DNA of 64,000 nt from Coix lacryma-jobi var. lacryma-jobi (taxonomy: Eukaryota; Streptophyta; Magnoliopsida; Poales; Poaceae): NCBI GenBank assembly GCA_009763385.1, contig CM019828.1, positions 20,965,000 through 21,028,999 of the forward strand, given 5' to 3'. Below the pieces are notes generated by a model. The model was not told where the DNA came from and made no database searches. It was given only the letters and a program-made list of their open reading frames with translations. The position numbers and the translations under genes were made by a program. This document shows positions 11,043-22,034 of this stretch, one piece after another (the stretch's first letter is position 1; every line of letters begins with the position of its first letter).

Positions 11043-11858
11043 TCATGCAACCAAATGTTTAGGAGCACGGCAATTCTTAGCAAAATGCGAGAAGTCTCCA
11101 CATCTATGACATTTGTTGTCATTTTTGGATCCCGCATTGTCTCTCTTCCCCTTATGTGAATTAGGTCTTTGCCCCTTGTTGTGTTTGCGTTTACCAGTTT
11201 TGTTCTTTGGATTGGGTCCATTGAACTTCTTCTTATTCCTTGCATTTTTCTGTACATTGTGGACCTCAGGTAGAGGCGTCGTACCAACAGGGCGCTTATG
11301 ATGGTTCTTCATAAGAAGTTCATCATGTTTTCTGCCTGAGTCAATGTATGAATAAGCTGGGAATAAAGCTGGTAATTATGAGCCCTGTATTGTTGTTGCA
11401 ATACTCTGTCAGATGGGAGCATAGTAGAGAGTGTTTTCTCTATCTTATCTCCATCTGTTGGCTCTTTCTCGCAAAACTTCAATTTCGAGCAAATTCTATG
11501 AACAGCGTGATTGTAGTCTGCCACAGATTTAAAATTTTGGAGACACAAGTTGTTCCATTCATGGTTGGCCTCGGGCCAAATGAGTTCTTTTTGCTGTTCA
11601 TATCGCTCTTTAAGAGCGAGCCATAATTTACGAGGATTTTCAATCATGAGGTATTCAGATTTGAGATCCTTATGAATATAAAACCGTAGCAACGCTAAAG
11701 CAGTATAGATTTGCTTGTCTTGCAGGGCAACCCCATCCTGAGGTTCCTGAATTGTAGCTTAAAAGAGTACGAGATGCAAGCGCAATCTTGATATCAGAAG
11801 CCCAAGTAGGGTAATTACTACCATCTAATGCAAGTTCTTCGAACTCCTTAGTGGCCAT
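11043..11858 (-). pseudogene. copia-1 gag, broken into three frames
   Basis: The start MATKEFEELALDGSNYPTWA (ATG at 11858) is the usual copia gag N-terminus. It runs off frame after about 35 residues. The middle part (11309-11692) holds LWLALKERYEQQKELIWPEA and the helical capsid region. The third (11043-11312) is lysine-rich and contains the nucleocapsid zinc knuckle CHRCGDFSHFAKNC (CX2CX4HX4C). At least two frame breaks or stops separate the three parts. In an intact copy this protein would build the particle and bind the genomic RNA. Confidence 0.85.
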
Positions 11859-12109
11859 GATCCTATGTGGACAACCATGGATAAATTAATTTACCGAATG
11901 GTAAATTAGAATCAACATGGATATGTTGTAATACAAAATGCAATATTTTAATGATTATATCTTATCATAGTTTTGGATTTTTTTGTAGGTAGTCACAATA
12001 TTGTGTAGACCATACAACCAAATCATCAGAAAATTTTGATAAAATACAAGCCAGATAATCTCTATGTCAAAGACAAAGAGTAGATCTTTATAGTAGGCAA
12101 ATATATTGC

Positions 12110-12720
12110 TGCCTAAGCACGGTCTCTGGGCTAGATAATTCATAAGTGAATTAAATACAGCCTTTGCTTAGGACTCTACTACCTTGTATAATATCAAAAT
12201 AATATGATGATATATCAATCCAAAACCTTTATTTTGGTAAAACACGGTGTAGGTAATCATCAAGTTTTAGAGAAACATGATGTAGACCTCTCAGCAATGG
12301 GTGATTCAATCACTGCTATGGCGCGGTCTCTGGGCAGAATAATTCTTAACGAATTAAACGCAGCCTTTGCCATAGTACTCCATTACCTTGTGTTTTATTA
12401 TCCAAAATAAACAAGATATTTGATATTGCAATTTGAATCCAATAGAGATTAAAAGTTTAATTCTATGGAAGGCATAGTTAAATTGCAACTGGGTTAACAA
12501 GCAATTTTAACCTGTATGTGGTGCAAAAGAGTGGTTTGGGGCACCAACATACCCAATTCTATTATAAAATTCCAAGTGTAACTTTTACGTTAGTGCAAAA
12601 CTAGGGGTTTGTGTGCACTAACATATCCCAAAAATAATTATCAAAGTCACAAGTTTAATCTATATGTGGTGCAAAAGGGTTTGGGTGCACCACATATATC
12701 AAAATTTATAATAGAAATAA
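12110..12720. repeat. Imperfect repeats in copia-1 leader
   Basis: Two copies of a block containing 'cggtctctgggc' ... 'gcagcctttgc' (about 12118-12190 and 12325-12400), then three units with 'gtgcaaaa..ggtttggg.gcac' near 12515, 12593 and 12665. They lie between the gag start and the leader ORF and have no coding capacity. Confidence 0.55.
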
Positions 12721-12929
12721 ACCTTGGATTATATACTATTATAAACAGACCACAATATATTTATAATCACAAGGTACAGCAGGTACAGAGCAACAACAAT
12801 CATACAAATAAACTGATGTTCTAGCAGAAAAAAACTAGCAAACTGTAGCTAATTAATCTATACTACTGCTGATCAGAAAATAATAAAACTAAATATAAAA
12901 ACGAAAAAGAAAAAAATGAAAAGAGGCCT

Positions 12930-13045
12930 GGGGGGCGGCCGGCCCAGCCAGCGAGCGGCCCAGCCAGGCCGGCAAGGCACGCGCGCGGCCCAGCCAGCGG
13001 GCAGCCCAGCCAGGCCGGCCAGGCGCGCGTGGCCCAGCCAGCCCA
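12930..13045. repeat. GC-rich short tandem repeat 'ggcccagccagc'
   Basis: Six or more imperfect copies of a GGCCCAGCCAGC-like motif with interspersed GCGCGC. It lies at the edge of the GC-rich leader island of copia-1. Confidence 0.7.
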
Positions 13046-13196
13046 ACCGACGGCCTATATAACGCTCAGCCGCCGCCGCCGCCTGGACGCCCGCCGCCGC
13101 CTTGAGCCGCCGCCGCCGATGCATTGTTCCCTTGCCTTCGTCTTCGTCCTTCTCCTCCTTCCCCCTTCCCTCTCATGGTGGATTGAGGCCCTAGCC

Positions 13197-13850
13197 TCAC
13201 CTCCGTCCATGAAGGCCGGCCGACAGGGAGGAACCCGCCCAGCCCCGGCGAGCCGCCTCCCCCTCACCGGAGGAAGAGGCGAAGCCCGCGCCGACGGCCT
13301 TGCCGGACGGGAGGAGCGTCTTCGAGCGGGTGGCCGCCGCCTTGGCGTACGTCCGCCCTCGGGTTGGAGGTGGTGGCGGCGGGAGGACGACGTCGAAGTC
13401 ATACGCGAAGCCGGGAGGCCACGCGACGGGTCCGGTCCGGCCTGGAGCGAGCGGAGGGGCGCCATGGCATCCGGCCATGGATCCACCACCTCCGTTCCAT
13501 GGCCGAGTTGGCTCGGTCAGAGGCATGAAGGACGGGAGGAGCGTCTCCATCGGCTTCGGTAGGGAGGACGGCTTCGGCGTGAAGTGCAGCGGGGCGTACT
13601 GGAGCCTCGACGAACGAGGCACCGGGTGCGGCTTTGCCGGACGGCCGCTGGCGTTCGGTCCATTGCCGTAGAAACGGCGAGGAGCAATGCGGCGGTTGTC
13701 AATGTCACGGAGAACGCGACGGATGGCTCCCTGGAGGATGAAGCGACGAACGCCTCCAGGGTGGCTGTTGCCACGGGCGATGGCAGCTTCGACGGCGTCG
13801 GTGATGGCGTCGACCATGGCGTTCATGGAAGGAGCAGGAGGGGTCGTCAT
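13197..13850 (-). CDS. copia-1 leader ORF, 217 codons, unknown function
   Basis: Sense-strand ORF starting 104 bp after the 5' LTR and lying upstream of gag. The N-terminal 60 residues (MTTPPAPSMNAMVDAITDAV...) look helical; residues about 110-165 are Gly/Pro-rich with a run of nine prolines; the C-terminus is Ala/Gly/Ser-rich. No known domain is recognised. It is far more GC-rich than the flanking element. It may be a captured host fragment, a family-specific accessory ORF, or an ORF open only because of GC composition. The opposite strand also has long frames. Confidence 0.35.
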   Translation of the reverse strand: MTTPPAPSMNAMVDAITDAVEAAIARGNSHPGGVRRFILQGAIRRVLRDIDNRRIAPRRFYGNGPNASGRPAKPHPVPRSSRLQYAPLHFTPKPSSLPKPMETLLPSFMPLTEPTRPWNGGGGSMAGCHGAPPLAPGRTGPVAWPPGFAYDFDVVLPPPPPPTRGRTYAKAAATRSKTLLPSGKAVGAGFASSSGEGEAARRGWAGSSLSAGLHGRR

Positions 13851-13938
13851 CTTCTACCTTTTCTGGTGAGTGGCAACTCCGGCGAAGTTCTCCGGCGAAC
13901 TTCCTCTCTGTCCTACTAGCGTCAGCGATGGCAGAACC

Positions 13939-13953
13939 AAGTGCGTGATAACG
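13939..13953 (-). other. copia-1 primer-binding site (candidate)
   Basis: Immediately inside the 5' LTR the minus strand reads CGTTATCACGCAC, resembling but not matching the tRNA-iMet-type site TGGTATCAGAGC. Position is right; complementarity is imperfect. Confidence 0.4.
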
Positions 13954-14176
13954 TGTTGTAAATAATGTGTGGATCAATAATGATCTCTCTCGTATTGATG
14001 AACATGTTTACATATATATACAAGTGTTAGTTTCTGTTGTCAGAGAGACAAAGGAAACGGTTTGGTTCGGCGTATCTTGAGGCCTACGATGCCTGTTCGG
14101 TGGGTGTATTAGGAACCGTCATTAGCAGTTGCTAATGACGTGTATTATATTAATTGATCACTAATTAATCTCAACA
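13954..14176 (-). repeat. copia-1 5' LTR
   Basis: 223 bp, TG...CA, one substitution relative to 6415-6637. Directly followed by TTTAG, the target duplication. It should carry the promoter on the minus strand. Confidence 0.95.
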
Positions 14177-14181
14177 TTTAG

Positions 14182-14518
14182 GTCGTCAAATTCTTGTTTA
14201 TCTTTTTAGGTCCAATTCCTGTTTTCTGAACAACCTTGATAATACCAGCAGAAGGGAGAGAATCAATTGCACTGCAGGTGTCGATGAGCAGTGTGGCAGC
14301 CGGCGGCCGGCGGAGTATACCAGGTCTGTCCTTGAACAGTGAAGAAGAAGATGGTCCAGGTTGAGGGCTGAAGGAAGTGGAATGCGTCCATGCCGATGCA
14401 GGTGTTCAACTAACAAATGCCACGCCTTAACTCCATCTACCAACAAATGGCGTTGGTCGTCGCTCGTCTTTTTTTAATCATCAAAATCGTGGGCCCAGCG
14501 AGCAGTGAAACCAAGCCA
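14182..14518. other. Pre-insertion repeat remainder and unassigned DNA
   Basis: 14182-14240 continues the repeat unit interrupted by copia-1. Nothing recognisable was found in 14241-14518. Confidence 0.5.
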
Positions 14519-14700
14519 TCTCATACAATGGTAGAATAATTGTCTCATAGTCCTAAATTTTAGCTCATGAGGTGATTGTTTCGCGAAACAACGATCTCTT
14601 CCTCTTTCGCTTCTCTGTTTCCTCCACATCAGCAAAAATCCTACATGACACTGCATGAGACAATATACGAGACAACTGACGTGTAGCAATGTACTTGCCC
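14519..14700. mobile_element. Family B Tourist-like MITE, left-truncated copy
   Basis: Matches the right half of the complete element at 43041-43399 (shared 'atacaatggtagaataatt', 'tttcgcgaaacaacga', 'ctccacatcagcaaaaat') and ends with the same terminus CAATGTACTTGCCC at 14700. The left half is not present. Confidence 0.75.
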
Positions 14701-14972
14701 TTGAGGGTGTAAATGAAACACTGTTTTGGGTTCCTTTAAGTAATGAAGTATAAAATAAAAAAAAGAGAAGTTATTGCTGATTGCAACCTTGAGGTCTCTC
14801 ATCACAGACACAGAGTATATGGTCATGCTCGAGCTCAGCATGTATACAAAGAAGTAAACGTGACCCGTCAGAGACGGCAAGGAAGCAGCAGCAGCTTGAG
14901 ATGGCCGGATGGTGATGTTACGCTAGGATGCATATGAGTTGGACATTTACCAACCAAGGATAGCTTGATGTA

Positions 14973-15224
14973 TACTCCCTCCGTCCCAAAATAGAGGTCG
15001 CTATGGGGTGCGTGTCAGTCAAATATTCTCAACTTTGACTAGGTTTGTAGGAAATTTGTGCAATACTTATATCTTCAAATAAGTTTATTATTAAAGTATA
15101 TTCAACAATCTATCTAATGATATTAATTATGTATTATAAATATTAATATTCTTTTATATATAATTGGTCAAAGTTAAAAAGAGCTGACTTCTCGGGAAGC
15201 GAGAATGACTTAACGGAGGGAGTA
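14973..15224. mobile_element. Stowaway-like MITE, ~250 bp, AT-rich interior
   Basis: TA-bounded (14973-14974 and 15223-15224). The left end is CTCCCTCCGTCCC and the right end AACGGAGGGAG. The interior is AT-rich with 'aactttgactaggtttgtag' and no coding capacity. Confidence 0.8.
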
Positions 15225-15525
15225 CACAGTATACAGCGATGGTACACAAGAGTACAACAAGGCCGCCACAAGCATGCAGTAGTCCATCCATCCATCCATC
15301 ACTATAATTCACAACTTGGTGTGGTGCGGCTCCGGCGGCACGGTTTATATTCTACTTCTCCATCCCATGAATTGAAAGACTAGTTCTGTTGTTTTGTTTA
15401 CTAGCCGATCGAAAACCAACAATAATATTTTTCGTAGAAAAGAAATTTGAGTCTGACAAGTGACAGGTGACTGCTGACTACAATCGTCAGTGCTCTGAAC
15501 ATTATAGATACTACAATTCAACACG

Positions 15526-15620
15526 TACTCCCTCCGTCCCTTTTTATCTGTCGTCTAGAAAGCGTGTCTGTGAGAGAAACACAGATTTCTAGAGACAGTT
15601 ATTTAGGGACGGAGGGAGTA
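15526..15620. mobile_element. Stowaway MITE, 95 bp
   Basis: TA-bounded, with perfect 13-bp inverted ends CTCCCTCCGTCCC / GGGACGGAGGGAG and a body matching the elements at 209-303 and 36124-36218. Confidence 0.9.
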
Positions 15621-15641
15621 CTGTAAGAAGGAAGGAAGAAT

Positions 15642-15667
15642 AAATATATATATATATATATATAGAG
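15642..15667. repeat. (TA)n microsatellite
   Basis: About eleven TA dinucleotides directly before the next MITE. Confidence 0.9.
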
Positions 15668-15934
15668 TACTCTTCCGTCCATAAAAACATGCAATTCTAG
15701 CACAGTGTCATGGTTTAGTATCTCTAGTTTGGTTAATTATAGATAAAAATATATTAATAATTAATATTTATGATATAAAATAAATATCATTAGATTCATT
15801 ACGAAATATAGTTTTTTAATAAATTAATTTGGAGCTGTAAATGTGAATAGTATTTATTACAAATTTAGTCAAATGTAAACTACTTTTTGTGACACGGAAC
15901 CCATAGTTGCATGTTTTGTTGGACGGAAGGAGTA
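15668..15934. mobile_element. Stowaway-like MITE, diverged ends
   Basis: Bounded by TA. The left end CTCTTCCGTCCATAAAAACATG and right end CATGTTTTGTTGGACGGAAGGAG are imperfect inverted repeats, with the 'gcaattctagc' / 'atagttgcatg' subterminal pair. Related to 41391-41650. Confidence 0.75.
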
Positions 15935-16239
15935 GATACTAAAAAGTAGCGGCGATCACCGAGAAGGAGGAAACCCTAGAGGCCGTGCCGTGACCGACCG
16001 CAATGTTGACATGTGCACGTCACAGCTCTCAACTCCGGCAGCAAGTTGACGACACTTGAGTAGCGCTACTAGTGCCTGCTGCCGAACACCACACAACGCT
16101 GCGACAGGTTCAGAGGGGATCGGAACAAGCAGATGCAGATGTGTGTTCGTCCGGCCAGCTCGCCCGTGATCATCGCTGCCGCTGCTTCTGTCCCAGTGGA
16201 TGTCCGTCTGGCTGTCCGCCGGTGAGTTCTTTACATCTA
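15935..16239. other. Unassigned, no gene supported
   Basis: Moderately GC-rich. The minus-strand open frame through it shows no recognisable domain and continues into the adjacent MITE, so I do not call it a gene. Confidence 0.4.
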
Positions 16240-16242
16240 TAA

Positions 16243-16727
16243 GACCAACCGCAGTGGGGTAGGGTAAACCAAACTGTATTGGTTTCGTACCGTAAAAACT
16301 AGCAAAAACCAGCTGCAGTGGGTTACGGGAAAGCATACGCTACTGAAGCGTCTCCGTTAAATACAGCGATTGTCAGGAAGACAGTTATGGCATGGGACCC
16401 GCCCGCCAAGCGCGCTGCGTAGAGAGAGAATGGAAAGGACCAAAGTGACAGTGGATGGGTCCCACCCTTTTCCGTTACAAAAATTGCTATATCTCACAAA
16501 TCGAAAATACAAATTAAATTCCGATCGCACCATTGAACTCGTTGCAATTAATTTTTCAAAACTAGATCTCTCATGGATATATTTAGATAAAGTGACAAGT
16601 GGACCCACAGTGGATAGAGGATGATATAGAGGATGGATGGATGCGGAGGAAATGAGTACAGAGGAGAGAATCTTGATGACCAGGCAGTATAGAGGATGAA
16701 AATAGAGGAACGTGAGTGCGGATAGTC
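16243..16727. mobile_element. PIF/Harbinger-like MITE, family A, complete copy (485 bp)
   Basis: Ends GACCAACCGCAGTGG and GTGCGGATAGTC (inverted), flanked on both sides by TAA (16240-16242 and 16728-16730), the TWA-type target site of PIF/Harbinger transposases. It has no coding capacity and serves as the reference copy for family A (others at 1-541 and 4494-5357). Confidence 0.85.
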
Positions 16728-16730
16728 TAA

Positions 16731-18906
16731 AGACCTTTAAACGTGGTGAAAGTTACCGTAGTTCAACAGTGCAGCTCCGCATGCAAGACTCATTCTCCTG
16801 TAGATCCACAGTGCATCGCCACCAACCGCCCGATGCACCCTGGCCCATCTATGCTCCATGCGCTGGCGTCCATCCGCAGTGCATGCGCTGGCCTCCGTCC
16901 GTACACATGCTGGCCTCCACGAGAACCTTCCTTCCATTTGATTGCCGTCGCCCCCCTCATCCATATCCTGTTGGGTGCCAACTGTTTTTTATCCCCCACG
17001 GTCCTGTAGTAACGCTCGGTTTCTCACAGTGGAATCGATCTCACCCGTCAGATCGAGCAAGCCAGTAACGGATTGCCGCCACCCCCTCATTCAAGCAGGC
17101 CTACATGCCCATCTTATCCACGGCTGACCCGCCCCACAAACCCCAAAACCCAGTACATTGCCCCTGGCCTGCCCAAAAAAACAACGACGACCGGCGATGG
17201 CAGCAATGAACTCCGGAGCCCCTGCTGCCTTTGCCTCCACCGACAACACCGCGACACTGTCGGAGCACCGCCCTCTGCGTCCTCACCCGCCGCGCGGCTG
17301 CTCTAGCCGTCGTTGCCTCCACCGCGATGGTAAACAGGTTCTTTTGGTGTCCCAAACATGTCGTACCTCCACCGGCCCTTTCCCGCAGCGGCGTCGGCCA
17401 CCGCCATGGCTGCGACCAGATCCGGCCCAACCTCCTTTGCCGGCGAATTCTTCGGTCAAAGCTGCTCCTCCGCCATGTCTTCCTCACCCGGCATCTCGGT
17501 GACTACCTCAGTTCCGCACTCGGTTCCTCCGCGCCGACGCCAACACGCCCCCCAGATTCGACCCTACACCAACCATCTCGGCCAGTCGGAGGTCCACATC
17601 GACTGTGCCTACCATGTGTTCGTTCTAATACACCCTCAACGTAACATATGTTACAGGTTCTGCCTCGCTGAGGATTCTGAGTTTATTTAGAACCTGACCA
17701 TGCTGCTAAAGGATGTTACTTCATAATCGTGTCAGTGGCCAGCCAGTTCCTGAAGATTCATATCCGATGAAGGGATCTCTAGGCTTTACCTTTCTTCATG
17801 AAGACATGCATGCTGCTTTGCAGGTTCTGTTTATTTCACAACATTCTTTTCCTTCTATTTGTATTTTGCATATGTGTATGATTTCCACTGTTGGAATAAG
17901 CTATCAAAATTTAGATTTCGGAAAAGTTGGATAACTCACCGGTGTTGTGAATCTTCTAAATTTAGGTTTTGCTTTTGCCTTACAGTCTATTCCTTCCAAA
18001 GAAAATATGCAGTGCAGTTATAGGAAAAATTGAGACTCAACTTGCTACACTGCACAGGATTTACTTACCATGATGCTGATTAAAAAAAAGAAATCCATAT
18101 TTTTCGTTATAGTAACCAGCTTGGAATGCCACTTAGCAAGGGACACACCATGTTTGCTAATTTAATTTGTCATCTTTTTCCCATACAGTCCTACTATTGG
18201 CAAATGTATATCCTTCAATCTTTTCATAAGGTAATTATTTCTTAGCTGCCTTTTTACATGATCACACATGCTGTAGATCGAAATATTCTCCATACTCACA
18301 CATCTTAATTACACATTGTTGCCTTTTCACATATTCACGCATGTTACATCCAAATATTCTACACAGATATCGTAGATTTGCATGTGGTGGGTACTGCTGC
18401 TACCAACTCTAATCACATCTCTCCGTGGAAGACAGTTTCAGCTTCATATCAGTGTCTCACTATGTAGTGGATGTAGCCGAGCTACATAAATATTCTTATC
18501 ACCCTCTATATTCTTTACCATGAACTACCTATAGTTATAGATCTCTAATTCAAGGTCTGGTATTTTCAGATTTTATCTACAGTGTGATTCATCCTCATCT
18601 AATGATTCCACAGGTTTCGTGTCACCTCTTGATTGCCATTTCTTTTGCACATCAACTCATTTGAGCATGACATGTACGTTCCAAATAGAGGGTCCACTCA
18701 GATGGCACTAAGCGTCTACGTCAACGATTTGATCTTGATAGCTACATCCTTTACTACAGGTCAACCTATTTAAGTTGTTCGTGAGGTCGAAACTGCATAA
18801 AGTATAATTAACCAAAAATGTGACATGTGATTACTTTGAATTGAACATAACAGTTATGTATTCATAAACGGTACCTACCCGCGCGAAGCGCGGAGTTTTT
18901 GGCTAG
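16731..18906 (+). mobile_element. Helitron (3' end certain-looking, 5' end not located)
   Basis: The right terminus has the classic Helitron form: a perfect 6-bp hairpin CCGCGC-gaa-GCGCGG (18879-18893), then a short spacer and CTAG at 18903-18906 followed by T. Helitrons make no TSD and have no inverted repeats, so the left edge must be found by its 5' TC terminus, which I could not identify; 16731 is only the end of the preceding MITE. The GC-rich stretch 17050-17650, with exon-like open frames, may be captured gene pieces, but no protein was recognised. The remainder is AT-rich. Confidence 0.6.
18879..18906 (+). other. Helitron 3' terminal hairpin and CTAG end
   Basis: Stem CCGCGC (18879-18884), loop gaa, stem GCGCGG (18888-18893), then AGTTTTTGG and CTAG. 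The insertion site is A|T with T at 18907, followed by a (TA)n run. Confidence 0.85.
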
Positions 18907-19231
18907 TGTATATATATATATATAGACGATGCTCATCACTGGTAGTGGCGGAGCTTGGCCACAAATGGAGAGGGGACCAACATGATATAAAGTGCAAGGA
19001 GAGAAAGATATATTAACATTTCACTAGCATCCAAAGTAGCCAAATTAAGATCTTCATTAAGAATCAATCTAGCTTAGGGGGGGCCATGACCCACCTTGGC
19101 CCTCACTAAGCTCCGCCAGTGATCACTGGCGAGTGACGACGTACTGATCGAGCGAGCACAGGATCTTGGTGGGTGGAACAAGTTGCAGCAGATATTCCTC
19201 GTAGTGGAAGAAGCTAATAACATTTCAGTTG

Positions 19232-19232
<1 letters not shown>

Positions 19233-19262
<30 letters not shown>
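19233..19262. repeat. Poly-C tract of 30
   Basis: Uninterrupted run of 30 C on the plus strand. Length may be approximate in the assembly. Confidence 0.9.
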
Positions 19263-19324
19263 AGCGTCGGAGATTGATCCCAGCCGGCTTAGAGATCGAA
19301 TCAACCAGGCAATCAATTAAAATT

Positions 19325-19386
19325 CAGGTGAGACTGCCAAGTTTTTTTTTTTTTTTTTTTTTTGAGAAGCAGGTGAGACTGCCAAG
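19325..19386 (-). mobile_element. Tiny retroposed insertion: T22 plus six bases within a 17-bp direct repeat
   Basis: The 17-mer CAGGTGAGACTGCCAAG occurs at 19325-19341 and 19370-19386. Between the copies are 22 T and 'gagaag'. Read on the minus strand this is a six-base body with a poly(A) tail bounded by a long target-site duplication, as expected of an extremely 5'-truncated LINE- or SINE-type retroposition. Confidence 0.55.
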
Positions 19387-21698
19387 TGCCAAAGACTGCA
19401 AAATTCCGCGTGTGTGTGGTGAGCAGTGAGCCCAACAGAGAAACCACAAACACGGAGACAGAGAGGCCGAAACTAAAACTGATGGTGCGGTGAGGAGGCC
19501 AGAAAGAAAAGAGGCCATGCGGGCGGGCTAGGACGACGACAGGCCGGCCGGCCAGCTGGAGAGGCCTAGTGGCGCGAAAAAAGTCCATTTGATCTCCATC
19601 AATTCAATTATTATTACGTGAATCCGATTCGCTTGTTTCAAACAGAGAACCGAACCGATTGACCCTCCAACTCTCGAAACCATATGATTCATCTCCGTGA
19701 GCGGTTTCGAAAGCGGTAATGGCGGCTCATCAGCCGTCTTATACGACGCCATGTCAACCACGAGGAACAAAGATTAGACTTTCGCCATAGTAAAAGAAAA
19801 TTGATTAAACTTTATAGAAAAAATGTTATAATTGTTTCTTTACAAAAATATCTATTTTTGGAATATAAATATGCATTAAAAAGTACTAGATCTAATTTAA
19901 TATTACGAAAATTTATAGAGCATTTGTTTTTGTAACTTAGAAAGATATGAAACCATTTTCATAATATTTCTTTCTAAAATCGTATCCTACCTTTTTGTCC
20001 ACTGCTTAGAATTAGCTGAATCTTTTTTGCACATAATCAAGTATAGGAAGACATTTTTACAGGCTCGAAATGCCGCACGTCATGTGTTTCCAAAACGCGT
20101 AGCTCAGAGAGAGTGTGTGTGTGAGAGAGAGCAGATCTTAGGAATATGAAACCGATTCCATAATTGACTGAATTCAAACAAATTAAAACATTTTTTGTAT
20201 TTTTATATTAAATCTGATATTATTGTTTTAAATTAAAATTTATTCCAAAAAATTGGATATTTTTTAAAAAATATTTACACATTTTTTAATAAATCCTAAT
20301 TGACTTCTCTAGCTATATCGTGAAATTCTGATTTATCTACCTCATGGTGCCACATCAGCCATCTCATGTGGCGCTATGCTAGACGTTCAGGGAAGCAAAT
20401 AAAACGGTTTTGTTAGTTCGAGAAGTTCAAAAATTCAATTTTTGAATTGAGAGAGTTAATGAAGGTCAAATGGCTTTCCCCTTGTGGTGCGGACGGGTGG
20501 TGGGGGTAACAAGAGAGATAGTATTGGGCCGGATTCTTTTTTTTGGAGAACCGACACTATTGGGCGTGCGGTCTTGCTGGGCTTCAACGCAACGCAGGAA
20601 GGCCACGCCGGGCCGGATCGTTACTTTCTGTCTACCCGTTAATTTTTATTTCGGAATTTCAAATTTCACCACGTCACGTGGTTGCCATGAACCTGGCCCG
20701 GAGCGAAACACAAAATGAGAGCCCGTGTGCCTTAAGAATTAAAATAACCATAACACCCTGTGCGTTGCTGCATGAGAAACTTTAGAAATAGCTGTTGCAT
20801 GTTTGGTCTTGTTTGTCAGTTCCGTAATATTTCACAGGTGTAAACAGTTTCCGCTTGTAATTTGTTGTGCACAAAGATACCACTGTTTTCTTTTACACTT
20901 GTAAAATGTTATTTGGGTAAAAAACTTCCGTCTGTAATTTACACATATCAAAAGCACAAATATAGCGTTTCTAAGCTGGTAGCAGTTGCAATTGCGATAT
21001 GTGTCAGTGTAAGAAATGAGAGTTAGAGAATGCAGCGCAAAGTTCCATTACACTCCGTGAGAGTTACATATACAAGAGCAAAACTCTGGCCAACCATTCA
21101 TTCATAACTACCGATCCTACAAATTAGGGAGAGGGAGAACGTGGCTGGCTGTTACAACAGAAAACTGAACAAAGAGCTATGCTATCCTATACACGTTGCT
21201 TGACACTCAGCATACAAAAATAAAAGGCTATATAAGTAACTAGAGTTTTTTTGAGGGTCAAATAAATAATTCTCCCTAGATTAATATACACAATTTTGTA
21301 GACATATCTGAACAATTAACTTCAACATGGATTAAAATACACGATTTCTTAACCATAAGAACACACCGAGATATAGGAGCATATCTTCAGTAAACATGCA
21401 TGCTATCCAATGAAGTACATGGTTATTTCCGAATAAATTACACCTCTGATCAGAGATAGATGTTGATCAGAGAATAGTATTTAAACATAACTTCTTCAAA
21501 GATCACAAGGACATCTTAATCTTCTAAAATCTCCACATGTTTACAGCCTGCAACACAGAGTTGTAAATTAAAATGGTAACGGTTACAACACCTCGGCTCA
21601 TCTCTACTGGAATTAATCAAGTGCTACTTCCATTGTTCCATCTCGGCATCTACTAACATTGCTACAAATCTATTGTTACCTAGCTTGCTAGACTGTAA
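19387..21698. other. Unassigned intergenic DNA
   Basis: Mixed AT-rich sequence with a short GA repeat near 20106-20130. Short open frames around 20470-20785 have no recognisable domain. No RNA gene or clear element termini were seen. Confidence 0.4.
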
Positions 21699-22034
21699 GG
21701 GCAGCCGCAGTGGTTGAGTCGATTTTTTCTGACAAAAACAGCCACGTCGACTGAGCTCATGAATCGACTCTTAGCCTAACAGTACCATGGAGGTCACGGA
21801 AACAATAAAACAACATAAACAACTAGAGTCTGCTTTTTTTCATCTGACGTGCTGCCACCCAACTCGCTTCTGCCCCCTGCTGAATTCACTGTTTATTCGG
21901 GAAGAGTCGACTCAGAAACATGAATCGATTTTTCTCTCTCTTCTCTATGATTCGACTGCTGCAGTGGTTGAGTCGACTCATTCAGCCTCCACATCACACG
22001 GTGAGTCGCTTTTTTCTCCTCACTGGAGAAGCCC
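21699..22034. mobile_element. PIF/Harbinger-like MITE, family C (336 bp)
   Basis: The left end GGGCAGCCGCAGTGG and right end CACTGGAGAAGCCC (inverted, imperfect) are flanked by TAA at 21696-21698 and 22035-22037. The internal motif 'gagtcgactc' and variants recur. An 88-codon frame inside is not meaningful. Confidence 0.75.

Larger units (their letters stand above)
6415..14176 (-). mobile_element. Ty1/copia LTR retrotransposon (copia-1), complete, minus strand
   Basis: Two 223-bp LTRs (6415-6637 and 13954-14176), beginning TGTTGTAAATAATG and ending ATCTCAACA, bracket 7.3 kb. Target-site duplication is TTTAG (6410-6414 and 14177-14181). The LTRs differ at one visible position (gaaCgtg/gaaAtg... 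near 6463 and 14002), implying recent insertion. On the minus strand the order is 5'LTR, PBS-like site, 2-kb leader with an extra ORF, gag, protease, integrase, RT, RNase H, PPT, 3'LTR; integrase before RT defines Ty1/copia. Gag and pol are broken at several points, so the copy does not look autonomous as read. Confidence 0.95.

Noticed and set aside
12858..12880. Possible Helitron 5' end (ATCTATACTACT) upstream of the Helitron 3' end
   Set aside because: It lies inside copia-1, which has intact ends and TSD on both sides. A Helitron cannot start there and end at 18906.
13029..13562. Plus-strand TATA-like CTATATAA plus ATG suggesting a host gene inside copia-1
   Set aside because: It runs antisense to the element, the peptide has no recognisable domain, and the GC bias alone keeps frames open. 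Noted as possible captured promoter only.
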